A DNA stretch of 64,000 bases from contig LUCM01010400.1 of assembly GCA_008360955.1 (NCBI GenBank), positions 5,486 through 69,485 of the forward strand, given 5' to 3'. Under the pieces are notes generated by a model. It ran no database searches, had not been told where the DNA came from, and saw nothing but the letters and a program-made list of their open reading frames with translations. This DNA comes from Fasciolopsis buskii. Lineage: Eukaryota > Platyhelminthes > Trematoda > Plagiorchiida > Fasciolidae. Positions 14,501 through 29,500 of the stretch are shown here, piece after piece; positions within the stretch are counted from its first letter, which is position 1; every line of letters starts with the position of its first letter. Both the position numbers and the translations under genes were made by a program.

Positions 14501-17500
14501 CACATCACGACACTGTCTATTCAGAGAAGAAAACGAAGATAGTGAGAAAAACTGGAAGACCATCTGCCAGGTAGATAAACTGAGTAACTGCATAGAAAAG
14601 GAAATCTACTGAATACAAGAAAGCCACTGACTGCGGCACACAATCATATTCCCTACTGTTTCCAGTCATCACTTGGAGGGATCTCGTGGACCTTTATCTG
14701 GGAGTCTAAATGGACGTATACCGGATAAGATATTCATACCGTTTTGACATCTTATCGACTGATCACATCGAATCATTTCCGAATCACTACCAGTCTCGGA
14801 GTACAATATATAACGAGGCGATCTTTCTGTGAGCATGCGAAAAACATGTTCGGACTAACTCAATCTGCTCAAATCCAGTATCACTTCTCAATTATAAACT
14901 TTTGAGCTCAGTACCTAAATATAAAGTAAACAGTGTGGTTAACTTTATCGAAGTGCCAATCGGACCAGCTTATCTTGAATCGGGCAGGACATCTGTTCTG
15001 TCTCAAAGACGCTAGTGTTTTCGGACTCCTTTTCGGACGGTAAATTTTCCTAAAATATCCCCAGTTTCCATTTTCTAGTCCTAAGGCCAGAACAAATTGC
15101 CGGTTGTAATAACGGAAGCATTTGGTCGCAGACAACTGTGACTTCCGGTAAACTTGTGAGTATCGGATGGACGCAATGCAATATCTGTTGGAACACTTTA
15201 CATTGGACAGTTTATATCCGTGACCTGAAATCTAACTGGCACATCATCGTTTGACGAACTGTCAAAATAGCCATTTATGTGGGCACGTCAATGGGCTGAA
15301 CAGCATCAGTGATAAACCCAGGAACGGGGTTTCTCCATCGTAGATATTCAGGTTACGTGTGTCAATTGCGCGCAATCACCAGTCTCCGTGGTTGTTGTTT
15401 AGCTGGGCAATTGGGAATAGATGAACTCCTTGAGAGGACATCATATAAGCGTCAGGAATATGGTAATGTTTCTGTCACTCAGATTTGGCTGAGCAATCAG
15501 TTGATCGATTGGTTGACTGATTGACTAACCAGACGATACATTTGACCGTCTCCCTGAATTACATTCTCATCCAATAGATGAAGTTTGTCCGAATGCGTTT
15601 TTTAAGAGTAATTGGAATCATGATCGATATTTAGCTCGTGAACTTGCAAAACTGGATAAAGTTGCAGAATTGGTGAACTGCGACTTTGAAGATGACCAGG
15701 AAATTCGATCAACAACCAAAAACCTGGACCGCTAGGTACAAATTTTCGATATCGTGGTAACGAAATTGCTTGTGATTTTTAAAGTGTTACGTTGCATTTT
15801 GTCGTACTGTACTTTACTGCCACATTTTGTATGGTATTAAGGTTTGGCAGTAAACCCATGGAAATTTCACTCGCTACTGCCATTGAGAAGCATATCTTGC
15901 AGGAATAGAAAACACGACTGTTACCCCCTACAAACTCTCCATTTCTGAGCACCAGTGCTTTCGTTTAACCGTCCAACGAGAACAATTACAATGAAGATAT
16001 GATGTTTTTTCTGTCGTACAAACTAACAGTAGGATGATTGTCAGCTACATTCACACTAGTTCAATTTACCCAAAGAAGCTGACCAGAACTGGCCCCACGC
16101 TAGTGTAAAAGCATTCCACTATCACAGGTTAGTGTTTGCAGTTTTGAATATGTAAGTATTTCTGCTCAACTGAACTGAACTATTAATCTGTAAAAGATTC
16201 CCTCACATTATATGGAGTTCAGTTTCCGTTTTTACACCCTATGCATCAAGGTGCTTTGGTTCCCATCGTTATCTTCTGGTACTGGATGTTCAAAGGCGAA
16301 ATGAACGCGACATAGTGAGCAACCAACTAAAGGAGGATTAGCAAAACATGTGCTCAGAAGTGAAAGCATTTTGAATGCAAGAACCTCACTGGCGATGGCA
16401 CCGAGTCATATCCCTTATTGTCTCCATTCCTTATCCGGGGAGGGGGGGGGATGGATTCGTGGATCCTTATCTGAGGTCTAACGGGTCCAGTCCATTGGGT
16501 ACGGTTTTCAGATCTTTCTGAAATTGCATCCGTTGCCCATTTCAAATTATACTGCTTACGAAAACAGCCGATCAGCGGTCACGCACAACACAGCCCTACG
16601 GCCTCGATCTGTTTGATTCAACGCTTTTTCAGAAGAATCAACCCTGATGGCCCGGTACCTTACATCGAAACTCTGCTTCACTAGGACAATTCACTCACCA
16701 ATACAATGAAATCAACGAAGTTCAAGCATATATTATCTTGACATGGATCACATTTCTGAGCCGTTTAGCCAAACCGGTTTTAGTGCTGTTGTTAAAATTT
16801 ATCTCTTGATGAACAATAGGATGCCAAAGTCATACCATAGAAAAATCGAATATTTCTAAATGACAATCGGGTTTCTTGTATAAACGAATAAACTTCGTTG
16901 GACACACCATGATCTGGCGACATGGAACTAAAGAATTCATTGAGCCTATCTGATTTACTCGGATCTTCTCTTGGAAGAACAGTGTTCAGCATTTTACACT
17001 TCTAAGGTGCAGAACGCATCTCAGACACATCCCACATCGTGGTCCATACAAAGGATGAAAATGTACAACTTATGTGAGTTTTCACTCAATCCCACTGTTT
17101 GCACATGAGCGTGGAGCAATTTCCACTATGATCTCAATTACAAAATTCGAAAAGAAAAAGTGAAAGCGAACAGATCGGAGAAAACGTGTGTTGTGCGCGG
17201 AAGGTTCGACTAGTCACCAGAATATTCTCAAATTTTATTGTATTGTATTATATTTTATAGAATTTTGTGCACAAAAATGTTCTTCAATCAAGAACCGTGG
17301 GGGGAAATAAAATAGCTACACATCACCCTATAAAAATAATGTGATGGGTTGCTCAGGAATTTGGCTGAAACCCGGTCACGGTTAGTCACGATGCGTGCTA
17401 AATATGGGACAGTGGAGTTCTCATAGATATTGATTCGAGAATGCTTGGAATGAAAAGCGGATTTTGTTGAAATATGAGAGCAGCACTTTGGAGGAACGTT

Positions 17501-20500
17501 GTGCAGATGATACGTGGGATCTGAATGAATTCAGTGAGCAAATTTCTCACATGCTGATAAGCGCTGATCACACAGATAAATGAATAACTTGCTTAGTGGT
17601 ATGAAAGATACACAGGTAATAATTGATAGCGCCGTTGGTTGTTCGACTATCTTACAAGATTATCGGAAAATTTTGCATGTATGCGTGTGATTAGTTTTCC
17701 ATAATGTTCGTCGGTCCAGCATCGAATACACCGCCGAGTTACAGTAGAGCTTGCTAAGGTTTTTATCACATATGACGCATTTTCTTCACACGACCGATCA
17801 TTTTGAGCGGTCGCTGATAGACCGATTTTCATTCTTGGCTCTCAGTAGGGACACCAAACCAACAAAGTCAAGCCTTTCCTTTTATTCGCCCCATTCTTAG
17901 TAGTACAAATGATATAGGGCAACTGGATTTATTAATTCTGCTTACCGTGGAATGGTCGGCAGGTGCCTATTAGACGGCACCACTGCATAGGTCTGACCTA
18001 CTTCTGGTGTACTCTTTCTCGTATGGACAGATAAAAGTTTCATATAATGACGTCATATTCGATTGCGGGATGTGTCAGTACATCATGCCACCTTCGATCA
18101 CATCCCCATAGTGAAAACCCAAATCCGACAGCCATCCTGTTTCCAAATTATTACAGTTTCCCCATTAGTCCTACGAAATACAAAAAAGGATCTGTCAGCA
18201 TTGTTTTCATTTTTCACGATTTCATGCCCCATTCATGTCCATTTTGATTTTGTTTTGACCTAATAAATAACCTAATAAAAAACTGTAGTGTTTCCGTGTT
18301 TTCCTAACGGGAAGTTAAGCTCTAGCACGAAGCATGATGCATTATCTCCTGCCTTAATCTAATCCCCTCATGTCGATCAACACAGTTACGCAATCCCCAG
18401 GTTGCCATGACGAACGCACTTCGCATTTAGGCTTTCTGCTTAGGAAACGACCATCTGAATTGCGAAACCAGTGGCAAATAAATGCTACGTCATCTGGGGC
18501 TGAAGTTCAACCAGCAATTTGGAACCAATCTGGATAGTTCAACGGTCTTCTGCAGCTAGCAAACCCGTTCGTGTACGGTGGACACGCACTGATGTGTTGA
18601 TTCTAACAAAGGACTACTACTCTGCCAAATAAAATCTTATGATTCAAGCACGCTGCAAATCAGAATTGATAAAGCCGGAGTAACGAGAGTTTGGCCGTTT
18701 TAGGCTTGCTTGAAATTCACCCACCTGTACCGGATTTGATTCATTGCACGTAACTTGAATCCTAATGTGATGGTATTGCATTTTAGTAAGTTGATTATCC
18801 TATTCCAGCTGCACCTAAAGTATCGATTTCCGTTCTGAACCGTGAACGTGAAACTGTAGGCATTCATTTGTATTCAGTTGTCTATTTGATCATTCTTCAT
18901 TTTATCGTTTTCGTATTCATAAACGGTTCAGACTATCATTTACGAAGATGAGGATTAAAACCCGTACTTTGGAGGGACTGGAAAATTATAGTAAATCCAC
19001 ATAGAATTTCATGGAGGAATTAATGAGAAACCAAAAATTTCGTGCGAGAAAATCGAGCTTGATAGTTTACTTACCATAGTCAATCAATCGTTTGGCGATA
19101 TCCATTGTGGTCACCCTATGTTTTTCGAATTCCGAACAATCGATAATGAATTCGTGTGCACAAAGTCCATTTTGATTCACGAATTTAATGGGAAAATACG
19201 AACGCAAACGATGCAACATGTAATTGGCGTTCAAGATCGCCTGTTCGGTAGCTTTTCTTACACCTGCAAACACGTGAAACAATTGCGAGGGGGGTGAGAG
19301 AAAATAAAAAAGTAACAAGTGGATCACGTCATTCAGTCCAATCAATGAAAATTTTTGTGTGTATCGACTCATGGGTAGTTTTCAATTAGAAAACTGTTTA
19401 GATGCCTACTGGAAAGGTGGTCCAAGCAATTATTGTGAGCAGCGACCGTTGGAATATATTATGGTAATTGCATTTTGTATTTGTCACCAGAATCGCAGTT
19501 CAAGAATAAGCAATTCTATCTTGTTTGATGCGAGTGGGATGGGATACAGTAAATTAACTACTTTTAAAGTTATTTTGTAAATGTCTAGAATGCATGAAAC
19601 TGTGAATTCCGAAGACCTAAATCAGATCAGCTGAATACGTTTTGGTTATTAAATCAGCAGCCGTCTGAGAATCCTTTGACTTGTTGAAGTTCTATGCGAT
19701 ATCGCCATCGACTCTTTAGCAATAATCCAATGGCATAAATTCCTTCATTGAACAGTCGAACTGTATTAGGTGTTAGAACATACCCCATGCTCCCATTTTG
19801 CTCTTCTGCCATGGGTACGTACATTGTGCTTTGATTATTGCTTTGTTCTATCATAAATTACCCGGAAAACATTCGCTTCTTACGAGCCTGTACAACTGAA
19901 TCTAGCGTCAACAATTTCTCCGTGCTCTAGGCAAGCAGTGACAGCCGCGCTGCTGTTATATTATAATTAATAAAAGATTTAGACTACTGACGAAGTGATT
20001 TATCAGGCACTACTACTCCTAAAGTCAACACTAACGATCATATGGGAAGCATATAACACATTTTCCGCAGACCGTCAGCTTTAGGGTGCATCCAGTATGT
20101 CGGAACGGTGACTGGATTGCGGTCTGGGTAAACGGGCAAACATCAATGATTACTAGACTAACTGCTTGTCGCACGAAGGCAGTTCGGCAGTAGAAGTCAG
20201 CAAGCCTATATCGAAGGCTCGAACAGCTTCCGCTGGACTGAACCACTTGTGGCGTCTGTGTGATATTTCACCAAAGTTGAAAGGTCGTTTGTACTGTGCC
20301 ACAGTGTGCTCAGTTCTGTTGTACGGTTGCGAGACGAGGATTATGCGTGTGGGCGATGTTCGTCGGTTGGAGGTTTTCTACCACCGATGTTTACGTGGTA
20401 TGGCTAGGATTGGATGGAGTGACGGGTTGATTATTGCGGAGGTCAGAAATCTAGTACTAGGTGCTGGCTCTCAAAATATCTCATTTCAGTATATGAAACT

Positions 20501-23500
20501 TAGTAGACTACGCTGGTTGGGTCACGCGTTGCGTGTGACGAAAACTCGTCTACCATATCGTGTTCCATTTTGGGTTCCTACTAAGGAATGGAAGAAGCTA
20601 CCTGGAGGTCAACTGTTGATTTGTCAACGTGAAATGAGAAAATGTGCAGAGAACATAGGTAAAGTAGGTGTCTCACATCTTCGTGGTTGGGGTCCGAAAG
20701 ACTCGTCAACAAGGAGCCTGGAAACACTGAAGGATATGGCAATGAACTGCGGACAGTGGCGATCGTGTTGTCACTTTCTATCGAATCAGAATGACTGGAA
20801 GAGTGCATTTTTACAGTTAGACTGTGTTTCGTGTGTTGGCTGCAGCAGCATTTTTATCTTTTCTAGTCTGTTTAGGTCCACTCCCTGTTCCTCTTGGATG
20901 TTCACTCTTTCTATATAAATGTAACCCTGGGAAAAAAACAGCGGTCAATGAGGCTTGCCTTGCTGTTTAACACTGAACGATGATGACGATGAAAATCAAG
21001 GTTTAGCTTCGAGCCAATCCAGTCCGGTAACCGGATTTTATACTTCGAGAATGTAAAAGGTTCTCAAAGATACCTGCACTCTCGTTCAGACTGTGGAGCA
21101 AAACTTGCAAGTACTCAGCGGTAAAACGTCATCCACATATTATAGGTTTCCTTTTTGAACGGATATCAACGCTACTGTTCTCGCATGAGGATAGACCTAT
21201 CTCCATGGTCATCTAAATCAAAAAGTCGAGCAGAAACGGGAAGAGTTGGAAATCTTTGTGGCAAACGTGGGCAAAAGATCGCCATAAGCACGAATTCGGT
21301 TGCAGCTGTTGGAGTTCAGAGGTTTGAAATTTGAAACGAATATCTCTGATACATCCTTCAGTGGGAGGCAGCGCAAAAGAAATGTACGATCTACTTGGTC
21401 AGACGCTACTTCTCGATCAAGAGAGGTAGAGATCGTTGGTTCACAGAGTGTGTGTCTATCCTCTGAGATTTGTTGCAGAGTGTATATTTGGTCATTATAG
21501 CCCAGGCCGGATAGGAAACGGACCCCATCTTTTTGGGCACACTATTCGCGCGTACCAGATAACCGGCATGTAGTACTTATCGATCTGATACATCAAATTC
21601 TCTCACTTGAAGGTCTACTGTGTTTCTCGTAAATCAGTACAATGATCAGTTAACACTAATGGCTGGACATATGCCTCTTTTCAAGATCCATCTCGGGAGT
21701 ATTTTTAAACACCGATATTAACACTTGGCCTCGTCCCTTAGGGGTCTGATGCGTTCCCAGCATCTGTATATTTTATGGCATGATTGAAGCATGGTTATGG
21801 AGGGAAGGGCATACTCGCTAGCCGCTCGGCGACACTACTTAGGAATAGAAACCGACAGCTACGATCCCGAAACCTAGAATGGCATAAAACCCTGATTACT
21901 TCGATTTTCTAATGAGGGACTGGTATCTACCCTCCCGAATATAATTAGGATCCCTTCTCTGGAATTAGACACTTTATTCTACTCTTCCCTCTCCAACGCC
22001 GATATCTGCGTGCAAAACTATCAATCTGCTGCCTCTTCTTGACTTTCACATTTTCGACTGGTACCTTCAGTTTCTGTGAGCGAAAACTCGGTCTCCCTAA
22101 CCACCATCTCTATGTCGCTTACCGCCTCCCTAATAACATCGATCCTCTGATCTTTGTGTTGTCTTCAAACATTGGAACATTTATTTCAACAGTCTCCTGC
22201 TACCAAACTAATATTCTTGTTAATATCATTGTTTGCATCAAGGATTGGCTAATGCACTCAACCGTCACTTCGATTGTGGTCCGGGAAGCCAAATCTTTCG
22301 CTGTAATCGACAAACTAGGTAGAACTCTTGAGACTTTCAAAGTTGACTTATGCCGGGTCTCCGAAACGCGCATACAGAATCTCACTTCCATGATCACTCT
22401 TGGTAGGCCAGGTGCAACCTCATTCTCTCGCTTCGCCTTCACGGCGTTGGACTCAGACTGATCATATTGCCATCGGTCACCGGTGGCGTGGATCAGTCGA
22501 AGATTGTTGGTTATTTTGGTCCACATCCGTGGACTCATATCATGGTTTGTTTACGCCTAGTCTATGGTCACACCAGCACAAAAGCCACTTGTCCGGGGTA
22601 CCGTTTATTCTATACAATAACTGTCGATTACAATTCCGATCGGAACTCTCAATGTGGTTGCCGTCTCAACAAAATGCCCAGGGCCCGATCAAAGAATCTC
22701 TGCACTGAGCGACAAGTGCCACGTAGGGCTCCTTGCCATCCAAACCCCAGAAACGATGGATATCCTCGACTTCAATTGCACTGTTAAATGTTCGCAGATC
22801 TGTTCCGTCGGATGCAACATACAATGGGGCCCTTAGACCCCTGAGTTGTCAGCTGATCGGGGTGTGGGAAATGAATGAGAGGAGTGGTGGATAGGAAAAT
22901 AGAAAAGGCTGCATAAATAGTCACATAAATGAAACGATAATTGATCCAAATAGTTGGGCTTTTACTTAGCCAATAGTGTTTAACGACGAACGATGATGAC
23001 TACACTTCTTTCACTTTCACCGTACCTAATAATCATACAATTAGGCTCTTTATCTTCAGGAAGCTGGTCGTGGTCAGTCGTAGACTACGGAACGTGGAAG
23101 CGGCCGAGGGCGACAAGATTCGGGCTGTCAACTATCACCTACGAATACCCGCACATCTGATCGTTTGACAGTCGCTGGCGGATTGACCAGCCAAAGAAGG
23201 CAAATCTCAATTTGTCACTGGCATGCACGAGAGCACAAACTAATATTCATTACCTCCAAATCACCAGTCGATACTGGATGAAATTTCTTTAATTTAATTG
23301 CAAACAGCAGACTATTTTTCGAAGCCACTTTCAATTGTTGCTTTCTATCTCTAGGTGAATCACCAAGCGGAACCACTCAATAGCGAAACAAAATTATTCA
23401 CTCACATCGACCAGTTCACTTACCCAGTCAATCAATGAACCAATCAATCCTATATTTTGTTAATCAAATGAAGTCACTGACCCATTCACCCGATCGATCA

Positions 23501-26500
23501 GTTGGTTCTTTCACGATAGTTCAAAAGTTTTTTCATGTCGAATACCAAAGGTACATTTAGTTTGACTTATTTGGCAAAATATTAAAACCATTCAATGTAA
23601 GTCAAAGTTCACTTAGGCAATTTCACCTTAGCATCTATTGAATTTCAAGTGATCGCAAACAAACTAACCTTGTCTACCCAGGAGTTTGATATAAGCCCAT
23701 GGAATGGGAAGAAGACTTGCCGACCCAAACGGAGCAGAGCAAATTGTGCGTGTGTTCGGATCCAAACTATTTTGGTGGCTAACGCTCAAACAGATCGGTC
23801 GCAGTGCATGTTGCGGTAGAAATGGAGCCAAGTGTGACTTAACACAAATCGGTCCAACCCCAGGTCCTCCACCGCCGTGAGGAATGCCGAACGTCTTGTG
23901 CAAATTTAGATGTGATACATCTGCATCAAAATCACCCGGTCTACATAGTCCAACCTGTATGCAGTTAGAATAGGCAACATTCAATCAAATGAGACGAAAT
24001 TGATGCAACATTTCGTTTAGCGTTCCCTAACCGAAAGATTAGTCTACATCTGGCGTGCGTTGCACAGTGTATGCCATGAAGAAATCTTCATTTCTTTTTT
24101 ATCAATTATCTTGGCCTCCTTCATTGTCGAAGTGGCCGTCGGTGGTCAAGCGAATGAAGTCGTGGCGTTTGAACGTGGAGGTCCGTGTTCGAGTACTGCC
24201 ACTACCGGTCAGTTTCCCCAGTTGGAAGCCCTCTGTTGGTTGTGCTCCTCTATTCCTGAAAAACGGTGTTCATTGTTAATTCAGTATTAAAGCAAGTAAA
24301 AGATGAAGCCGCATATCGTTTTCAAGAAGTGGGGTGGTGTGCACGACCGGCCAAAGGAGTTTCAAGTGGGCAAATTGGTCGGCGGTAGGCGGATTCGAAC
24401 CGGCGACTTCCGTGTCTAGCAGCCACGACTTAACTGTCACCGGTCAAGGGATTGGCCACAACACTCGGTCTTCCCAGCCAGTTAGTCATGCAAAGTCCAA
24501 CGGGAACCGACTTTATTTAACTTCGGTAATCGGATAAGATAGCACTGATAACGTTCGGTTGGCCTTTGCCTGTAAGATTTAGCACAGCTGATCTCTTCCG
24601 AGTACAGCGAACCGATAAGGAAAATGAAAATCTTGGGCCGTACCATACTTTCGCTTGTTATTGTGTCCGAGGACGTACTGTCTCTTTTCATCAATAAAAA
24701 AATGCTCATCGCATTTAATTTTAAACACATATGAGATATAGAGTAGAGAAACTTCGTACATCCGTATTCGGTTATTTTCCAGTCTATACCTGGTTCCCGT
24801 TCCGTGTTGAGAAACTTACGGTAGTCTAGACGGTTCTCGGATGCTCTTGTAAGCTAAGACTGAACTAAATTTTGAAGCGAGCAGTAGCACACTTGTGCGG
24901 AACTACAGCTCTTGCCGAAACCCAAGCAACAAGCGTCGTATGAGCAATTCCGTCTGCAGTAAACATCAGTCTAGAAAAGTGAACACTTCAATTTGTATTC
25001 CTTTTCTTCAGCAACAACTGGCAAATCATTTCAATTACACATTGCATATTGTGGAGTTATTTGGTGAGCGATTAGGCTAGGAATCTGATCGATATCCGAT
25101 CTCAGACACACTATGTATATCGTACCCATGACGCTATTCTTTGTTAATATTTTGGTCATTTCGATGTGACATCGCACACCCGTCAAAGTGATATTGCTTT
25201 TACTTCATGCTTCGAGAAGCTTTAGAATTTCTATCTCAGTATCCCTTGGTTTGGAAACCTAATGTAACAGGCACTTCAAGGCGAGAAACATATCTTGAAA
25301 AGAATCAAGATTTAGGCCATAGTGTGATTTTATATCAAGCCATACTCTGTATTCAAGCGTGCTGTCACCCGATTTACGTCAAATTGAAAGAAAATCACTT
25401 TGCTCCTGATAACGTGTTTAATAACTTTGACAAAGCAAAACACTGGACTTCTTTCGGAGAAAAAGTTAAATTAGATACTTTCATGGAATGAAAAAAATAT
25501 CTCCGTCACCACAACGACAAAATTCCGTTCACCCAGAGTGCATTCTCTTTCTATTCGCTGATGAGAATTTTCTCATTTCATTCGTGTGAGAATGGACATT
25601 TTGGTCGCGAATAAGAAAGCGAGACAATTTTTCCGGGGAATTTACTTCTTGAGGTTTCCATTTTGTAAATATATTTCAGTTCTTCGTATACCAAGCATCC
25701 AGTACCAAAATTAATGGGCCCTTAGATTTGCGGCGATCGGAATTTTCTAACACCACGCATGATAATTATGCTCCTTGCTTTGTCATGCCAATTTTTCACG
25801 CTATATATCTGATGAAAATTGAAGCGTTCAACTAGTATCTGGACGTGGTGTATGGAATGTCGAGTTATATTCTGCGACAGAATTTGAGAAAGGAACTTGT
25901 GTCCTGAAATTTTAATATAAATATGAGTAACTCTGACATCACTTTTGAATGTGACTGATTTCGTCCATGAAAATTATGCTGTTGGTGCAGCCTGTTTGTT
26001 TAGTATGATAGAAATTGTGGCCTTATTTAGTTTAAAAAGCTGGAAGTGTTGTAATACAAAGTTTTAAATCTGCCGTTGCTTTGAAATCAGTTCCTTGTAC
26101 GCTGCATTACGGTACCAAATGATTTCGCTGCTTCTCGCTCACTGCTTCACTGTCACGGTAACAATGTAAGCGATCAAGGCAACGCGCCCAAGAGACCTTG
26201 AAACAAGGACAAATCGATGTAAACCAAGATTCTCCCTAAACGAAAATCTTTCTGTTCGTGATCAACCATGATTATTAGACCCCAGTTAACTCCAATTGAC
26301 AAATAATTATCTTCAACCTAAAAAGACTCGCGTAATCGTGGGTAGAATACTCGATAACATAAGTGTGTTTGTTGGCCAGCCGACTTTATCATTAGTTATG
26401 GAGGTATTCTAGGATAAATCCAAGGCCGTTGCAAAAAGGTTTGTGAAAATTTCATGCTCCAGAATTGTTGGATTGTTTTTGCTTGGACGTGTTTACCTAA

Positions 26501-29500
26501 ACATCCGGTGTTTCGCTGTGCCGTATTGGTTGTGGCCGCCCAAATTATCGACTGACAGAAGATTGGTATGAGTAGCAAGCACTGTGCACCAATTTCACAG
26601 AAGTACTGGCAATTTAAAACCATGCAATTCATCATGAAATAGACAAATATACTTTCAATCTACTGTGTGAACAGAAACGTATGGATAGTTGATCTAAAAA
26701 GACCTACGGCTATCAGAGCCACTGTCGACCAATTTCCATTATTTTCACTCGGTCCTCTTACTCGGTCGGATGCAGTCAAGGCATGGTTTGCCTGCAAAAT
26801 CATCTAGCAGAAACAGTTTACGCCGGTGAATAGATACATGTGCTTTGTCTATACACTAGAGATGAAATGACAGCATTTCCAAACTGAGTGTGGTTGCATA
26901 GTTTCTAAGCTATGTTGAAACATAAGCAGCCAAATATACGTTGAGACTGGATCGAACAAAACCGACTGACACCCGTCTAGATTTACTTTCGCTAGGTCGA
27001 GCTGCTAGCCTGGTGGCACTTGAATGCAATGGTCGCGGGTTCGACCCCTCCCATTCGGTAACCTTCAAACTGCACTGACCGACTTCTTGAAGTGCTAACA
27101 AGCAAGTTGGCATTGAAACAAATGTTAAATTGATCGTTGTCACCAACGTGTGCGCTGATAGCATGCTCCGCATATCTCCAGTTTGCGGACACAGTTTTGG
27201 AACCGGTAGATTGGTCGTGAGAATTACCAAACCCGATGTGTGGGATCAGAAAGGTGGAGGGAGGGGGGGAGTGAATTTGCTGCCTGCTCTTTCGGCAAAC
27301 GGTGCCCCGATCTCAACCTGGAGTTGGCCGCCTAAAGGTTTTACTAGCTATTCGCGGGTAGCAAATCACCATGTTCAACACAGTTCAGTAGCACCCAACC
27401 CCACCAAGTAGTCCACAAGTATTCACTCCGTCTTCCTGTTTCCACAATGTCTTTCTTGTCCGATTATTTCATCAAATACGATGGACCAAAGGAACAAAGA
27501 CAACGCGTTGTCTTATTTGGAAATGGTCCTTTGTAATTTCTAAATGATCGATTACTCATCATGTGAGTAAGTGTCGAGTTTGTTCCATTTCTCGTCAGCA
27601 TTAGAATTGCTAATGACCGGTTGATTTCTTGATAATGCACAAAAAATGGTCCGTAATGGATCGCGACTGGCTTTGAACATTGACATTCTATCTAGCCTGA
27701 GCTTTTCTTTGTCGTACCTTTTAGGGTGATTTCCGCGGATGCGTATTCTCTAGTCAAGACACAATGTTTCAGCTTCAGTTCACGGTTTATCTCGGCGTTC
27801 GCTGATGAGTCTTAGCCCTCGATGACAGTTCTCATGATATGAACAATCCGTTTACGAAGCGATTTATCAAAACGAAGGTTCAACATATAGAACGTTTCTA
27901 CGGGAAAAGGAGTATAACTGTAAAACATGTTTACATGTCTGCTGTCACGACAGCTTTTACAATAGGTATTAACACATGGCAGTCATAAGAAGCACGGCTC
28001 AAGTAAGAAAACTTCTAACACAAAAGTATGAAAATTAACCTCAAACAACTGGGTACGGGGCGCACTTCAATATCCATTCACAATTTCATTTAAATTAAAG
28101 AAGATTTAGGATCATCATCAACCATAAAGGTTTTCGCTTAATCATCATCAAATTTTAACGACCTTAAGCACTTCAGTGGTTCTTCATCATCGGATTCGGT
28201 AACATCCTGGCATCTTTTCACCTTTATTCCCTAGAGTTCCAGCAAAACAAATTGGGTTGTATCCATTTCAGGCATCCTGACCAATATGTCTTCCGTCTTT
28301 GTTGGACGTCATTTGATTGTATCTCCTTAGTTTGTATAAAGTCAACAGCTTCAACCAAGCTTTCCGTATTCATCGAGTTCTCTCGAATAAACAACTTGTC
28401 AAATGGTGAACGATGGCGATGTCCTTTACTGATGAAGACTCCCCCAGATTAGCGATTAGTAATCCGCCACTCAGAAACACAATCGACTGACTGGCTCACC
28501 TGTCAATTAGCTCACATTGACGAATCAGAGAGAACTTTGATTTGTACTATACTTAGCGTTGTAGTTATCCAATGGATTTATGCTTTGTTAGATCTAGAAG
28601 ACGAGACATTACACTACTAGATCAAGCATTCCATCCTGAAAATCTTAAAGTACCAGTTTTGACCCGAAGTTGGGCTAGGAGGCTTAGAAATCAGTGCGTT
28701 AAGGCTTAGTAACCGCAAAAACACTGTACATGAAATTTATCATTCGCAACGCACTAGACAAGTCGATTTAGTAAACTATGAACTTAGACTAACCGTAGTA
28801 TGGATAATTAAGCACCATCAACCTTTGAAAATAATGAGATACTAGGGGAAAATTTTGCCATTCAGTTTAAGTGTTCATTCCCCCCCCTCCTCCGGTACAC
28901 TGTTCGAATGGTATAATGATCGAATAAGCATAACAAATTCACAACACATATAAATCCTATCCGTTCAGTTTGTACCGGCTGGATTCCCAGACTAATGCCC
29001 ATGAGTAAACTGGTGGAAATTTTAGGCATTCGTTGGAACCGTAAATGGAACGCCCTTTTATCCGAACCCGAATTTGTTCGTCATCATTCTCTAGTGCAGA
29101 GAGGGTCAATCGCTTCAGCCAGTGATCAGTTGACTCGAGAGGACGTGTTACACTCCGTCTTATTGCCAATTTTATCAGAATGAATTTGCATTGCACATTC
29201 GATAAGAGCAAATTTGTTCGCCTTCAATGGCTAAACCATATTCGTTTGGTGTTGTTCGACGTTTGGCACAAATAGAAAGGTTCATTTTCGCGTCGAAATA
29301 ATCACAGTTGGCCTTCAGGATCAACCTATCATAGCAACCTCGTACAAATTGCCTATTGTTCTGCTTCGGATCTAGCAAGCATCTCGATGCTGTTTGCACC
29401 AAGTTTTGTTTGGTAGCACTTCATCATCTAAGTAATTGGTTTTTCATCTTTGTTGTCACGCTCAATTGCAGACAATGTGATGAGTTTCCACGGCGCAGGA

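Larger units (their letters stand above)
7098..19074 (-). other. GLDC intron J/K (12.0 kb, longest in window)
   Basis: GT-AG, phase 1. It holds a tRNA-Leu-like SINE (9.9 kb), an RTE copy (12.3-14.1 kb) and a dispersed repeat pair (14.64 and 16.40 kb). Minor features are a CT microsatellite at 8892-8906 and a CA-rich patch near 9238-9262. Nothing is recognised in 7.1-9.8, 10.1-12.3, 14.8-16.3 or 16.6-19.0 kb, apart from short ORFs unlike any family I know. The longest of those, at 11042-11425, has 127 residues. Confidence 0.8.
19264..23668 (-). other. GLDC intron I/J (4.4 kb)
   Basis: GT-AG, phase 1. It contains a plus-strand RTE C-terminal copy (20.15-20.97 kb), a Jockey-type endonuclease scrap (~22.0-22.2 kb) and an internally deleted RTE relic (22.23-23.0 kb). 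Near 23380-23510 is a loosely repeated CAAT/TCAC-rich patch. Nothing is recognised in 19.3-20.0 or 21.0-21.9 kb. Confidence 0.8.
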
